From CAYRJD01 sp964424585 (GTDB taxonomy: Bacteria; Actinomycetota; Acidimicrobiia; Acidimicrobiales; Poriferisodalaceae), in the NCBI GenBank assembly GCA_964424585.1, contig CAYRJD010000017.1, positions 1-51,394 of the forward strand: a stretch of 51,394 nucleotides of DNA, given 5' to 3'. Position 1 is the first letter of the stretch. Every line of letters starts with the position of its first letter. Below, piece by piece: positions 1 through 8,945 of this stretch. The position numbers and the translations under genes were made by a program. The notes beneath the pieces were generated by a model that searched no databases, was not told the origin of the DNA, and saw nothing but the letters and a program-made list of their open reading frames with translations.

Positions 1-5
1 CTGGC

Positions 6-1382
6 ATGGACGAACGAGAGCGCCGCACAGCGGCGACGGTTGAGCTGCTGCAGCAGCTGATTCGCAACGCGTGCGTCAACGACGGCACGCCGGCTTCCGG
101 CGAGGAGGTGCGCAACAGCGACTTGCTGCGCACCTACATCGAAGGCCCCGGCGTCGATATCGCCGACTTTGAGAGCCTGCCCGGGCGCAAGTCTGTCGTG
201 GCTCGCATCAGCGGCACCAACCCGAGCGCGCCCAAGCTGTGCCTGATGGGCCACACCGACGTGGTGCCCGTCAGCGTCGACGGCTGGAGCCGTGACCCGT
301 TCGGCGGCGAGCTTGAGGGCGACCTGACCGACGGCGTGGTGTGGGGCCGGGGAGCGGTCGACATGCTCAACCTCACCAGCTCGATGGCGGTGGCGTTCCG
401 GCACATCGCCGAGCGCATAGCCGGCGGCGGCCAGCCGCCCGAGGGCGACCTCATCTACTTCGGCGTCGCGGACGAAGAAAACGGCGGCACCTACGGCGCG
501 AAGTGGATGGTCGAGCACCACTGGGACGTGCTCGCCTGCGACTACGTGCTCACCGAGTTCGGCGGCCTGCCCACTCACACCGCACAGGGTCTGCGGCTCA
601 CGATGGCGACCGGAGAGAAAGGCCTGGGCTGGCGCAAGGTGACCGTGCGAGGCACGCCCGGGCACGGCTCGATGCCGTTCGGCGCCGACAACGCGCTCAT
701 CAAGGCCGCCGAGGTGGTGCGCAGGCTGTCGCAGTATCGACCAGCCGCGTCGCTGACCGAGCTGTGGGCGCAGCAAGTCGCGACGCTCGACGTAACAGAC
801 GACGTGCGAGCCGCGCTGTTACACCCAGAGCGGGTGTGGGATGCCGTCGCAACGCTCGATGAGCCCGGCCTCGCGCGACACCTCCACGCGTGCAGCCACA
901 CCACCATCTCGCCCAACGTGGTCTCCGGCGGCACGAAGACCAACACCATTCCGGACGCCGTCGAGATTGAGGTCGACATTCGTGTCGCACCAGGCGAGCG
1001 CACCGCCACCGACGACTTGTTGCGCGACGCGCTGGGTGAGCTGTTCGAGGAGGTCGAAATCGAGCCGCTGTTCAACGACGAGCCGTCGTTCTCACCCACC
1101 GACACGCCAATGTGGGAGCTGCTGGGCGACCTCATGGGCCGCACGCACCCGGGTGCGGAGCTGCTGCCCACGCTCATCGTCGGCGCGACCGACGCCCGCT
1201 TTTTCCGCCACAAGGGAGCGGTCGCATATGGCGCAGGGCTGTTCAGCGACCGCGTCAACGCGGACGACTTCATGGCTCGCTTCCACGGCAACGACGAACG
1301 AGTCGATGTGGCCAGCCTGGATCTGACGACACAGCTCTGGATCGACGTGGTCGACGGCTTCTGGAGCGTCGCCTCCCGCTAG
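6..1382 (+). CDS. M20 family metallopeptidase / deacylase
   Basis: A zinc-dependent amidohydrolase of the M20 (ArgE/DapE/CPG2) family that hydrolyses amide bonds of small peptides or N-acyl amino acids, probably in the cytosol. Visible motifs in the expected order are GHTDVVPV (His83 and Asp85, metal ligand and support), GRGAVDM with bridging Asp119, and ADEEN with the general-base Glu near 157-158. A dimerisation-type segment follows (GTPGHGSMPFGADNAL), then the second half of the catalytic domain. At 458 residues it has normal family length. Only five bases precede the ATG, so a start further upstream cannot be excluded. Substrate is unknown; succinyl-diaminopimelate, acylated amino acids or dipeptides are all possible. 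Confidence 0.88.
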   Translation: MDERERRTAATVELLQQLIRNACVNDGTPASGEEVRNSDLLRTYIEGPGVDIADFESLPGRKSVVARISGTNPSAPKLCLMGHTDVVPVSVDGWSRDPFGGELEGDLTDGVVWGRGAVDMLNLTSSMAVAFRHIAERIAGGGQPPEGDLIYFGVADEENGGTYGAKWMVEHHWDVLACDYVLTEFGGLPTHTAQGLRLTMATGEKGLGWRKVTVRGTPGHGSMPFGADNALIKAAEVVRRLSQYRPAASLTELWAQQVATLDVTDDVRAALLHPERVWDAVATLDEPGLARHLHACSHTTISPNVVSGGTKTNTIPDAVEIEVDIRVAPGERTATDDLLRDALGELFEEVEIEPLFNDEPSFSPTDTPMWELLGDLMGRTHPGAELLPTLIVGATDARFFRHKGAVAYGAGLFSDRVNADDFMARFHGNDERVDVASLDLTTQLWIDVVDGFWSVASR

Positions 1383-1403
1383 CTCACCAAGGAGTCCGAT
1401 AGC

Positions 1404-1441
1404 GTCCGCAGACAGCATCGGTGAGGGTCCGCAGACAGCAT
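1404..1441. repeat. Two 15-bp direct repeats, 23-bp period
   Basis: GTCCGCAGACAGCAT occurs twice (1404-1418 and 1427-1441), with a period of 23 bp. It sits just after the peptidase stop and just before a degraded DUF4143-like remnant, so it may be a scar or end of a lost mobile or accessory unit. Between it and the remnant, AGCACT (1474-1479) and AGTGCT (1501-1506) form a loose inverted repeat. No RNA gene was recognised here. Confidence 0.6.
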
Positions 1442-1489
1442 TAGCCTGATTTATAGGGCGTTTGCCGCATAGTAGCACTTTGGCAGAAT

Positions 1490-1843
1490 GTGGTCGTCAT
1501 AGTGCTGGCGGGTTCTGCCGAGCCCCCACCGCGATCGTGGGGAGCATCGCGACAGTTCCCACTGAGCGGACGAAGGAGTTGCGCACGTCCAAGCACGAAC
1601 AGGTTGGCCGACGCGTACACCAGTCGGGGCGCGACGCCTTTTCCAATTGGGGAGATCGACTTCTTGCTGCGAACGCGGCGCGAACCAGAGCACCGCGTGG
1701 TGGCGATCGAGGTGAAGGCGTCTGAGCACTACGAGCGAAAGGTGCTCAACCCCCTTACGCAGCTGCGCAAGGCGTTCGACGGCCGGGCGGCGAAGTGCGA
1801 CGGGCTGCTGCTGAAACCTGACAAGCGCCCGACGCTGCTGTAG
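1490..1843 (+). pseudogene. Degraded C-terminal fragment of a DUF4143-type AAA ATPase
   Basis: The last 65 or so residues read like the end of the DUF4143 (PD-(D/E)XK-like) domain found at the C-terminus of many prokaryotic AAA ATPases. GEIDFLL is followed by VVAIEVKAS, the acidic residue and E-x-K pair typical of that fold, then a Leu-rich helix around QLRKAF. The first 50 residues do not resemble the family, and no Walker A or B region lies upstream. An overlapping frame (1462-1725) is open over the same DNA, as expected for a frameshifted relic. It is most likely the 3' remnant of a deleted gene, though the tail could still be translated. No good ribosome binding site was seen. A different PD-(D/E)XK protein is the main alternative. 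Confidence 0.5.
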
Positions 1844-1883
1844 TGTTTCACCTAAGCCGACAATCACAAAAGGGGGAGGCTTA

Positions 1884-2555
1884 GTGCGCCGATTTCCGGA
1901 CCGCCGCAAGATCGCTATGAGGGGCACGGCGTGCGTCGCGCTGGCGTTAGCCATGCTCACCGCGGGCTGCGGTCTCGCGTCTGACGACGACGATGCCGAA
2001 GCGACCACCACGACCGAGGCGACCGAGACCACCACGCCCGCCGTCGTCACCGTCGCACCGACGCCGACCACAGCGGCCGACGACGTCGAGGTGGCGCTCA
2101 CCGTCGACTCCAAGCTCTCCACCCAAGGCCTCGGCCCCGTCCACATCGGACACCAGCTCGAAGACGCGATCACCGCGTCGGGAGTCGGCTTCACGGTGGG
2201 TGACGACCGTGAGGGCTGCGCCGTCTACGTCGCCGACGACGAAGCGCTCACCGGCGTCACCTTCACGATGCTCGACGACGAAGTGCACCGCATCGACATC
2301 GCCGCTGGCACCATCACCACGATTTCCGGCTACGGCATCGGCAGCGCCGAGGCCGACATTCGCGCCGCGTTCGGCGACCGCATCGAAGACGGCCCAGCAC
2401 AAGGCACGATCCAGTACGTGCCGGTCGATGCAGGCGACCTAGACAAGCGCGTCGTCTGGGAAGTCGATGCCGACGGCGAAGTGACCCGCATGTGGACGGG
2501 CCGCCTGCCGCTCGTCAACGACCTCGTGCCGTGCTTCTCGCGCTGGGCGAACTAA
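1884..2555 (+). CDS. Secreted lipoprotein of unknown function
   Basis: A 223-residue predicted lipoprotein. A basic N-terminus is followed by a hydrophobic core and lipobox LTAGC (Cys29), then an Asp and Thr-rich linker to about residue 75, then a compact domain of about 150 residues. That domain (roughly STQGLGPVHIGHQL onward, with a later repeat-like GYGIGSAEADIRAAFG) resembles secreted domains in which a G-x-x-(I/V)-G-x-x motif precedes an acidic helix. No enzyme motif was found. The GTG start at 1884 is favoured because GGGGGAG lies 6-8 bases upstream. It stands alone between a relic and the amidohydrolase gene, 52 bases before the next start. Function is not recognised; a cell-surface role is inferred from the signal only. 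Confidence 0.75.
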   Translation: MRRFPDRRKIAMRGTACVALALAMLTAGCGLASDDDDAEATTTTEATETTTPAVVTVAPTPTTAADDVEVALTVDSKLSTQGLGPVHIGHQLEDAITASGVGFTVGDDREGCAVYVADDEALTGVTFTMLDDEVHRIDIAAGTITTISGYGIGSAEADIRAAFGDRIEDGPAQGTIQYVPVDAGDLDKRVVWEVDADGEVTRMWTGRLPLVNDLVPCFSRWAN

Positions 2556-2607
2556 GCCAGACACCTCCGACAACCCCGACACGCACCAGACAAGGAGCGC
2601 ACAGCCA

Positions 2608-4326
2608 ATGGCTCACGACCTCGTAATCCGCAACGGCACCGTCGTCGACGGCACCGGCGCCGACCCCTTCACCGCAGACGTCGCCATCGACGGCGAACGC
2701 ATCACCGCCGTCGGCACCGTCGACGCGCCGGGCCAAAGCGAAATCGATGCCACCGACAAGGTGGTCACGCCCGGCTTCGTCGACATCCACACGCACCTCG
2801 ACGCGCAGCTCGCCTGGGACCCGATCGGCTCAAGCTCGTGCTGGCACGGCGTCACGTCGGTCGTGATGGGCAACTGCGGCGTCACCTTCGCACCCGTGAA
2901 AGAGGCCGACGTCAACTACCTCGCGCAAATCATGGAGTCGGTCGAAGACATCCCCAGCCAGTCGATACTCGAAGGGCTGCCGTTCAGCTGGCGCACCTAC
3001 GGCGACTACCTGAGCTACCTCGACTCGATCCCCAAGGGCATCAACGTCGGCGGAATGGTCGGCCACGTCGCCGTCCGCTGGCACACGATGGGCCCCGACA
3101 GCCTCGACGAAACGCCCGCTGGCCCCGAGCAGGTCGCCGCGATGTGCGAACTCGTCGACGAAGCGATGGGCTCGGGCGCGCTCGGCTTCTCGACCTCACG
3201 CACGCTGCTGCACCGCACGCCTGACGGCCGCCCGATCCCCGGCACCTTCGCGGGTGACGACGAGCTGTTCGCCATCGGCGACGTGCTGGGCCGCCACGGG
3301 CGCGGCGTCTTCGAGTCGGCCCCACGATTTGAGCGCGCGGGCGCAGACTTCGCAGGCGGCAAGCACGAGATCGAAGTGCTAGGCGAGATCACCCGCCGCA
3401 GCGCGCGGCCCGCCACGTTCGGGCTCGTCTACTCCGCACGCCTGCCGCACATGAGCGACACCGTGCTGGGCTACGTGGAAGAGCAAAACGACGCCGGCGC
3501 GCAGCTGCGCCCGCAAACCACGTGCCGCGCCATCGGCGTGGTGCTCGGCATTCAGCACCGCACGCCGTGGGACCGCTCGGGCGACACGTGGCGTGCTATG
3601 CGCCACATGAGTCTTGACGAACGGCTGGCGCACATCCGCGACCCACGCAACCGAGCCAGGCTGATCGAGCAAGCCAACGGCACCGACAGCCACAGCCACG
3701 GCATGATCGAGTCGCTGGTCGACCTGGGGCGCATGTACCTGCTCGACGCGAAAAACCCCAACTACCGCATCGGAGCCGACGACCTGCTCACCGCGCAGGC
3801 CGAAGCAGCAGGCGTTACACCGGTCGAGCTGTTCTTGGACGCCACCGACCACTCAGACGGCGCGGTGATGCTCAACCTGCCGCTGCTCAACGGCGACTTC
3901 GACGCCATCGAACGAATGCTCAGCCATCCGAGCATCGTGATGGGCCTCGCGGACGCTGGCGCGCACGTCGGACAAATTATGGACTCGAGCCAGCCGACCT
4001 TCTTCTTGAGCCACTGGGTGCGCGACACCGGCTACTTCAGCCTCGCCGAGGGCGTGCGCCGCATCACGTCAGACACCGCAGACCTGTTCGGCCTCGCGGA
4101 TCGCGGGCGGCTCGAAGCAGGCCGGTTCGCCGACGTCAACGTGATCGACGTCGACGCTCTGGCGCTGCGCGGGCCCGAATACACCCACGACTTCCCGGGC
4201 GGCGCGGGCCGCTACATCCAGCGCGGCGCAGGTTTTGATGCCACCATCGTCAACGGGCAGGTCTTCATGCGCGAAGGTGAGCACACCGGCGCGCTCGCCG
4301 GCAGCACCCTGCGTTCGACCGACTAG
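2608..4326 (+). CDS. N-acyl-D-amino-acid deacylase-type amidohydrolase
   Basis: A 572-residue amidohydrolase of the D-aminoacylase group, which removes acyl groups from N-acyl-D-amino acids with a metal-dependent TIM barrel. Seen: the N-terminal beta-sandwich signature (RNGTVVDGTG), the metal-binding HTH at His61/His63, GNCG with Cys90 at the position of the cysteine ligand in D-aminoacylases, and a late DAGAHVGQ carrying the conserved Asp. The C-terminal return of the small domain contains GRFADVNVID. The start has a clear site (AAGGAGCGC) 9 bases upstream. It is followed after 31 bases by an enoyl-CoA hydratase gene, so the two may share a message. Homologues are often annotated only as amidohydrolase; the exact substrate is unknown. 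Confidence 0.85.
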   Translation: MAHDLVIRNGTVVDGTGADPFTADVAIDGERITAVGTVDAPGQSEIDATDKVVTPGFVDIHTHLDAQLAWDPIGSSSCWHGVTSVVMGNCGVTFAPVKEADVNYLAQIMESVEDIPSQSILEGLPFSWRTYGDYLSYLDSIPKGINVGGMVGHVAVRWHTMGPDSLDETPAGPEQVAAMCELVDEAMGSGALGFSTSRTLLHRTPDGRPIPGTFAGDDELFAIGDVLGRHGRGVFESAPRFERAGADFAGGKHEIEVLGEITRRSARPATFGLVYSARLPHMSDTVLGYVEEQNDAGAQLRPQTTCRAIGVVLGIQHRTPWDRSGDTWRAMRHMSLDERLAHIRDPRNRARLIEQANGTDSHSHGMIESLVDLGRMYLLDAKNPNYRIGADDLLTAQAEAAGVTPVELFLDATDHSDGAVMLNLPLLNGDFDAIERMLSHPSIVMGLADAGAHVGQIMDSSQPTFFLSHWVRDTGYFSLAEGVRRITSDTADLFGLADRGRLEAGRFADVNVIDVDALALRGPEYTHDFPGGAGRYIQRGAGFDATIVNGQVFMREGEHTGALAGSTLRSTD

Positions 4327-4357
4327 AACACACCCAACCCAACCACAGGAGACATCG

Positions 4358-5173
4358 ATGGCACAAGCAGTCATCTACGAAACCCGAGATCGCGTCGCGG
4401 TCATCACGCTCAACCGCCCCGAGCGGCTGAACGCGTGGACAGCGCAACTCGGCACCGACTACTTCAACGCGCTCGACGTAGCCGCAGCCGACCCAGACGT
4501 CGCAACCATCGTCGTCACCGGCGCGGGGCGCGGCTTTTGCGCGGGCGCCGACATGGACAACTTGGCTGGCTTGAGTTCGGGCGACCGAGCCACCGAAGAC
4601 CCAGGCGACCCCACCAGCAACCAGTTCCGAGCCGAACGCCACGACTACGCGCTGAGCATTCCGAAGCCGGTGATCGCCGCGATCAACGGAGCGTGCGCCG
4701 GGCTCGGGTTCGTCCACGCGATGATGTGCGACGTGCGGTTCGCAGCAGAAGGCGCGAAGTTCACCTCCGCGTTCTCACAGCGAGGCCTCGTCGCCGAGCA
4801 CGGCGTCAGCTGGATGCTGCCCCGCGTCGTCGGCGCGTCGAACGCGCTGGACGTGCTGATGTCTGGCCGAGTGTTCCTGGCGGAAGAAGCCAAAGAGATG
4901 GGCATCGTGTCGAAGGTGTTTCCCCGCGAGCAACTGCTCGACGAAACGATCGCCTACGCCGACTACCTCGCAACCAACGCTGCTCCGTGGTCGATGGCCA
5001 CCATCAAGTCGCAGGTCTGGGCGCAGCTCGACGAAAACCGCGACTCCTCGCTCACCGAGACGAACCGGCTGATGGCGGCGTCGCTCAAGCGACCCGACTT
5101 CAAGGAAGGCGTCGCCAGCTTCGTCGAGAAGCGCCCGCCGAACTTCGAGCCGGTCGTCGCCCAACAAGACTGA
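4358..5173 (+). CDS. Enoyl-CoA hydratase/isomerase family protein
   Basis: A 271-residue crotonase-fold protein that acts on acyl-CoA thioesters, most often hydrating a trans-2-enoyl-CoA in beta-oxidation. Seen: LNRPERLNAW near the N-terminus, GRGFCAGAD forming the first part of the oxyanion hole, and KPVIAAINGACAGLG for the second. AEHGVSWMLPRVVG follows at the usual position. The two classical hydratase glutamates are not both obvious, so another crotonase reaction is possible. The ATG at 4358 is chosen over earlier in-frame starts because CAGGAGACATCG precedes it and the protein then begins at the normal family N-terminus. It lies 31 bases after the amidohydrolase gene. Confidence 0.85.
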   Translation: MAQAVIYETRDRVAVITLNRPERLNAWTAQLGTDYFNALDVAAADPDVATIVVTGAGRGFCAGADMDNLAGLSSGDRATEDPGDPTSNQFRAERHDYALSIPKPVIAAINGACAGLGFVHAMMCDVRFAAEGAKFTSAFSQRGLVAEHGVSWMLPRVVGASNALDVLMSGRVFLAEEAKEMGIVSKVFPREQLLDETIAYADYLATNAAPWSMATIKSQVWAQLDENRDSSLTETNRLMAASLKRPDFKEGVASFVEKRPPNFEPVVAQQD

Positions 5174-5251
5174 GCCCAGCACGACTGAGCACGACAGTCG
5201 GTCACCGTCGGCCACGTCCGTCGGGCCAGCCCCGCGCCATGAGGAGCCGTT

Positions 5252-6865
5252 GTGAGTGACCCGCTAGTTGCGCTCGCCATTCTCGCCTGGTTGGCGTACC
5301 TCGCCAGCCGCCTGCTGGCGCGCCATCACCTCCCCGAGCTGGTCGGCTTCCTGCTGGTCGGCGTGGTGCTCGGGCCGTCCGCGCTCGGCCTGCTGGAAGA
5401 GCCGACGCTCGAAGCGATGCGGCCCGTGACCGAGATGGCGCTCGCGGTGCTGATGTTCATCATCGGCGAACGTGTCTCGGTGCGCGCGCTGCGGGCCGCA
5501 CGCTGGACGGTCACGGCCGGCGTCACTCAATACGTGGCTAGCGCCCTCGCGGTGTACTGGGCTGCGACGCTCGCAGGCGCCAACCGCTCGGTCGCGCTCG
5601 TGCTCGCCGCGCTCGCGGGCGCGGGCGCGCCGATGACGATCGCGCACATCGTCGCCTCAACCCGCGCGTCGGGCACCTACCCGTCGGGAGTCGTCAGCAC
5701 CCACGCCGTCTCAGACGCGCTCGCGACCGTCACCTTCGCGGCGGTGCTGCCGGTCGCCGCGCTGCTCGCAGACCAAACCACCAGCGCCGGCGCGGTCGTG
5801 TGGGACTTCGTTCGCTTAGGCCTCGGCGGCGCTGCGCTCGGGCTCGCGCTCGGCTGGATGGTGTCGCGGCTGGGCTTCCAAATCGAAACCTCCGGCGAGC
5901 TGCTGCTGTTCGTGCTGGTGCACCTGCTGCTGGGGTGGGTGCTAGCCGACTGGCTCGACATCTCGCTGCCGCTCGCCGCGCTGCTGGCAGGCGCCACCGC
6001 CGCGACCGCGGCGCCGGAAGGCTTCACCGCGCGCCTGTTCCGCACCATTCGCACCATCGAGCAGCCTCTCTACCTCTTGTTCTTCGCGCTCGCCGGCGCG
6101 GCCATTCACCTAGACGACGTGCCCAAGGTGGGCGCCATCGGCATCGCCTACATTTTGATGCGCGTCGCCGCGAAGCTCATCGGCGGCATGGGCGGCCTGC
6201 TAGGCGGCCTCGGCTGGCGTCTCTCGTTGCGCCTCGGCGTCAACCTCACGCCCCAAGCCGGCGTCGCGGTCGGGCTGGCGGTGCTCGCGTCTGAGCGGCT
6301 AGGCGACGACGGCGCGACCGCGGCGACCGTCGTGCTGGGCTCGGTGGTGCTCTTCGAGCTGGTCGGCCCGTTCTTGGTGGCCCGCGACTTCGCCGCGTGG
6401 CGCACCAGCGACGACGGCGACGAGGCGAAGCTGCCCGACTCCTTCGGCGTGCCATCGAAGGTGCTGCTGGCGGCGCCCGTGCCGGTTGACGTGCCCGACT
6501 GGTTGCTGGGCGACTTGAGCCGGTGGCGCGCGAAACTCGTCGTGTTGTTGCCACACGAAGACGACGACGAAGCCATCGTGAACCTGCGAAAACGCTGCGT
6601 CGGCCACGACGTCGAGTTCGAGCATTCGCCGCTGCGCAACGAGAGCTTTGTCGGCGCGACGGTGCGCGCCCGAGCGCAAGCCGAAGCGGAGATGGTGGTG
6701 CTGTTCTCGCCTCGACCAAGAGCTACCGCCTCGCGGCTGGTGCTGCTGCCGGCCGAGCGCATCGCGAGGCAGATGCGAGTGCCGGTCAGCATCTTTCCGC
6801 TCGACGAGAAGCCGTCAACCGAGGCCGCCTCACCGCGTCGTCGATTGCTGCCGTGGCAGACCTGA
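5252..6865 (+). CDS. Cation:proton antiporter, CPA2/Kef type
   Basis: A 537-residue membrane protein. The first 390 or so residues contain about a dozen hydrophobic segments with the Na+/H+ exchanger layout: an N-terminal LVGFLLVGVVLGPSALGLL helix pair, a central SDALATV segment where these antiporters carry a functional Asp, and a late PQAGVAVGLAVLASERLG segment. The last 145 residues are soluble, with acidic and basic stretches and a nucleotide-binding-like pattern similar to regulatory tails of KefC-like proteins. It probably exchanges Na+ or K+ for H+ at the inner membrane. GTG start with GAGGAG 7 bases upstream. It is followed 14 bases later by the phosphatase gene, so co-transcription is likely. 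Ion specificity cannot be read from sequence. Confidence 0.85.
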   Translation: MSDPLVALAILAWLAYLASRLLARHHLPELVGFLLVGVVLGPSALGLLEEPTLEAMRPVTEMALAVLMFIIGERVSVRALRAARWTVTAGVTQYVASALAVYWAATLAGANRSVALVLAALAGAGAPMTIAHIVASTRASGTYPSGVVSTHAVSDALATVTFAAVLPVAALLADQTTSAGAVVWDFVRLGLGGAALGLALGWMVSRLGFQIETSGELLLFVLVHLLLGWVLADWLDISLPLAALLAGATAATAAPEGFTARLFRTIRTIEQPLYLLFFALAGAAIHLDDVPKVGAIGIAYILMRVAAKLIGGMGGLLGGLGWRLSLRLGVNLTPQAGVAVGLAVLASERLGDDGATAATVVLGSVVLFELVGPFLVARDFAAWRTSDDGDEAKLPDSFGVPSKVLLAAPVPVDVPDWLLGDLSRWRAKLVVLLPHEDDDEAIVNLRKRCVGHDVEFEHSPLRNESFVGATVRARAQAEAEMVVLFSPRPRATASRLVLLPAERIARQMRVPVSIFPLDEKPSTEAASPRRRLLPWQT

Positions 6866-6879
6866 GCCCACGAGATCAG

Positions 6880-7737
6880 ATGAGCGATGCAGACACGCCC
6901 GCGTGCGGTGAAGCGTTGCTCGAGTTCGCCGTCGACGTGGCCCGCAAAGCGGGGGCCCTGACGCTCGAGCACTTCAACAGCACCGCCCTCACCTTCGACA
7001 CCAAGGACGACGGCACCGAAGTCACCGACGCCGACCGAGGAGCCGAGCAGCTCGTGCGCGATCTGATCGCGCAGCGGTTCGCCGACGACGCGGTCTTCGG
7101 CGAAGAGTTCGGCGAACAGCGGGGCGCGCACAGTGCCGGCGCGACCCGAGCGCGGCGCACCTGGATCGTCGACCCGATCGACGGCACCCGCGGCTTCGTG
7201 CGAGGCGTGCCGCTCTACGCGACGCTGCTGGCGCTAGTTGAAGACGACCAAGCGCTGCTCGGCGTCATCCACCTGCCCGCACTCGACTTGACGCTCGCGG
7301 CAGGACGCGGCGCCGGCTGCTGGCTGGGACAGCACAAGGCAAGGGTCAGCGAGCACGGCGCGCTCGACCGCGCGCTCATCAACACCAGCGACTTCAACAC
7401 GTTCACCGCCGATCAGTTCGAGACGCTGCGAAGCCGCGGCGCGATGCTGCGCACCTGGGGCGACGCCTACGGCTACTTCCTGGTGGCAACCGGCAACGCC
7501 GAAGCCATGATTGACCCGGTGTGTGAGACGTGGGACTTAGCCCCGATGGGCGTGATCCTCACTGAGGCGGGCGGCACGTTCAGCGACTTCGCCGGCACAC
7601 CGTCGTTTCGGTCGCGCTGCGGCGTCGCCACCAACGGCCGCCTCCACGCCGAGCTGCTCAGGTGTCTCAACGGCGACAGCCTCAACGACCGCCTCAACGA
7701 CCGCCGCGCCAACGAGCGCGCCGGGTCAGCACGATGA
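6880..7737 (+). CDS. Inositol monophosphatase / histidinol-phosphatase family
   Basis: A 285-residue Mg2+-dependent phosphatase. All three family signatures are present: FGEEFGE (metal-binding Glu75/76), DPIDGT (Asp98 and Asp101 binding metal and the activating water), and WDLAPMGVILTEAGG near the C-terminus. The sequence around FVRGVPLYATLLALVEDD resembles HisN-type histidinol-phosphatases more than true inositol phosphatases, but this is a family-level impression. The ATG at 6880 is preferred; the open frame extends 119 codons upstream inside the antiporter gene, but that part is a shadow of it. The stop overlaps the next start (ATGA at 7734-7737), which implies translational coupling to the AI-2E family gene. 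Confidence 0.85.
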   Translation: MSDADTPACGEALLEFAVDVARKAGALTLEHFNSTALTFDTKDDGTEVTDADRGAEQLVRDLIAQRFADDAVFGEEFGEQRGAHSAGATRARRTWIVDPIDGTRGFVRGVPLYATLLALVEDDQALLGVIHLPALDLTLAAGRGAGCWLGQHKARVSEHGALDRALINTSDFNTFTADQFETLRSRGAMLRTWGDAYGYFLVATGNAEAMIDPVCETWDLAPMGVILTEAGGTFSDFAGTPSFRSRCGVATNGRLHAELLRCLNGDSLNDRLNDRRANERAGSAR

Positions 7738-8945
7738 GTTCGGCAACGCCGTCAGCCGGCATGCCTGCGCCGCCGCGAGGCGCAGCGCGCGACCGCATGC
7801 CAGCGTGGGTGCCGCGCGCGCTGCTCATGGGCGTCGGGTTCGCGCTCGGCACCATCGCCATCTACTGGCTCATCGGCGAACTCGAACACCTCTTGGTGCT
7901 GCTGCTGATGAGCTTGTTCGTCAGCTTCGCCATCGAGCCGGCCGTCAACTGGCTCGACGACCACGGCTGGAACCGCTCGCTCGCGACGCTCAGCGTGTTC
8001 GTCGGCGTGCTGGCCGCCGGCGCGGTGTTCACCGCAGCGATGGCGTCGGTGGTCGCCAACCAGATCACCACCCTCATCGACGCGGTGCCTGGCTACCTCG
8101 AAGACCTGGAAGAGTGGGTGCTCGACACCTTCGACTACGAACTCGACACCAGCGAGCTAGCCAGCCAGTTCACCGAGGGCGGCACCGCAGGCTCGGTGCT
8201 GGGCTCTGTCGCCACCAACCTGTTGGACGTAGGCGGGCGCGTGCTCGGCATCTTGCTCGACGTCTTCACCGTCGGGCTGTTCACCTTCTATCTGGTCGCC
8301 GACGGGCCGAGGCTGCGCCGTGCGATCTGCTCGGTGCTAGCGGCGCGTCGCCAAGCGGTGGTGCTGCGGGGCTGGGAAATCGCCATCGAGAAGACCGGCG
8401 GCTTCATCTACTCTCGCACGGCACTGGCTGTCATCTCGGCGGTCTTCCACGGCATCGTCTTCTGGATTGTCGGCGTGCCGTTCCCCGCGCCGATGGCGTT
8501 GTGGGTGGGCATCGTCTCGCAGTTCTTGCCGGTCATCGGCACATACTTGGCCGGGCTGTTGCCCGCGCTGGTGACGCTGCTCGACAACCCGCCGACCGTG
8601 CTGTGGGTGATCGGCACGATCCTCGTTTATCAGCAGATCGAGAACTACCTGCTGAGCCCCTATCTCACCGCCAGGACGATGGAGATTCACGCGGCCGTGG
8701 CTTTCGGTTCGGTGCTGGTCGGCACCGCAGTGCTGGGCGGCGCGGGCGCGCTGCTGGCGGTGCCTGCGGCAGCCACGATTCAAGCGTTCGTGTCTACGTA
8801 CGCGAAGCGACACGAACTCATCGAGAGCGAGCTGTTCGGCGACGACGAAGACGAAGACGAAACGGCCGACGACGAAGCGGCCGAAGACGACGACGAGCCC
8901 TCTGTTGGTAGACCAGCCGCCAGCGGCCGGGCCGAGAGCGACTAG
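7734..8945 (+). CDS. AI-2E family transporter-like membrane protein
   Basis: A 403-residue member of the AI-2E transporter family (formerly UPF0118), polytopic proteins linked to export of small molecules or to sodium/proton exchange. An N-terminal helical hairpin (residues about 20-75) is followed by a soluble stretch and then a C-terminal block of helices. That block includes the conserved region around FLPVIGTYLAGLLPALVTLL and the family hallmark before YLLSPYLTARTMEIH. The last 40 residues are almost entirely Asp and Glu, which is unusual and suggests a disordered acidic tail. The start overlaps the phosphatase stop. Its TAG shares the palindrome CTAG at 8942-8945 with the stop of the opposing gene. 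Confidence 0.85.
   Translation: MSSATPSAGMPAPPRGAARDRMPAWVPRALLMGVGFALGTIAIYWLIGELEHLLVLLLMSLFVSFAIEPAVNWLDDHGWNRSLATLSVFVGVLAAGAVFTAAMASVVANQITTLIDAVPGYLEDLEEWVLDTFDYELDTSELASQFTEGGTAGSVLGSVATNLLDVGGRVLGILLDVFTVGLFTFYLVADGPRLRRAICSVLAARRQAVVLRGWEIAIEKTGGFIYSRTALAVISAVFHGIVFWIVGVPFPAPMALWVGIVSQFLPVIGTYLAGLLPALVTLLDNPPTVLWVIGTILVYQQIENYLLSPYLTARTMEIHAAVAFGSVLVGTAVLGGAGALLAVPAAATIQAFVSTYAKRHELIESELFGDDEDEDETADDEAAEDDDEPSVGRPAASGRAESD

Noticed and set aside
1462..1725. A separate small gene in the overlapping frame
   Set aside because: No family resemblance and no ribosome binding site; it overlaps the frame that carries the recognisable DUF4143-like motif.
5252..8945. A quorum-sensing (AI-2) locus
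   Set aside because: The family name AI-2E is historical and no LuxS or Lsr gene is present.
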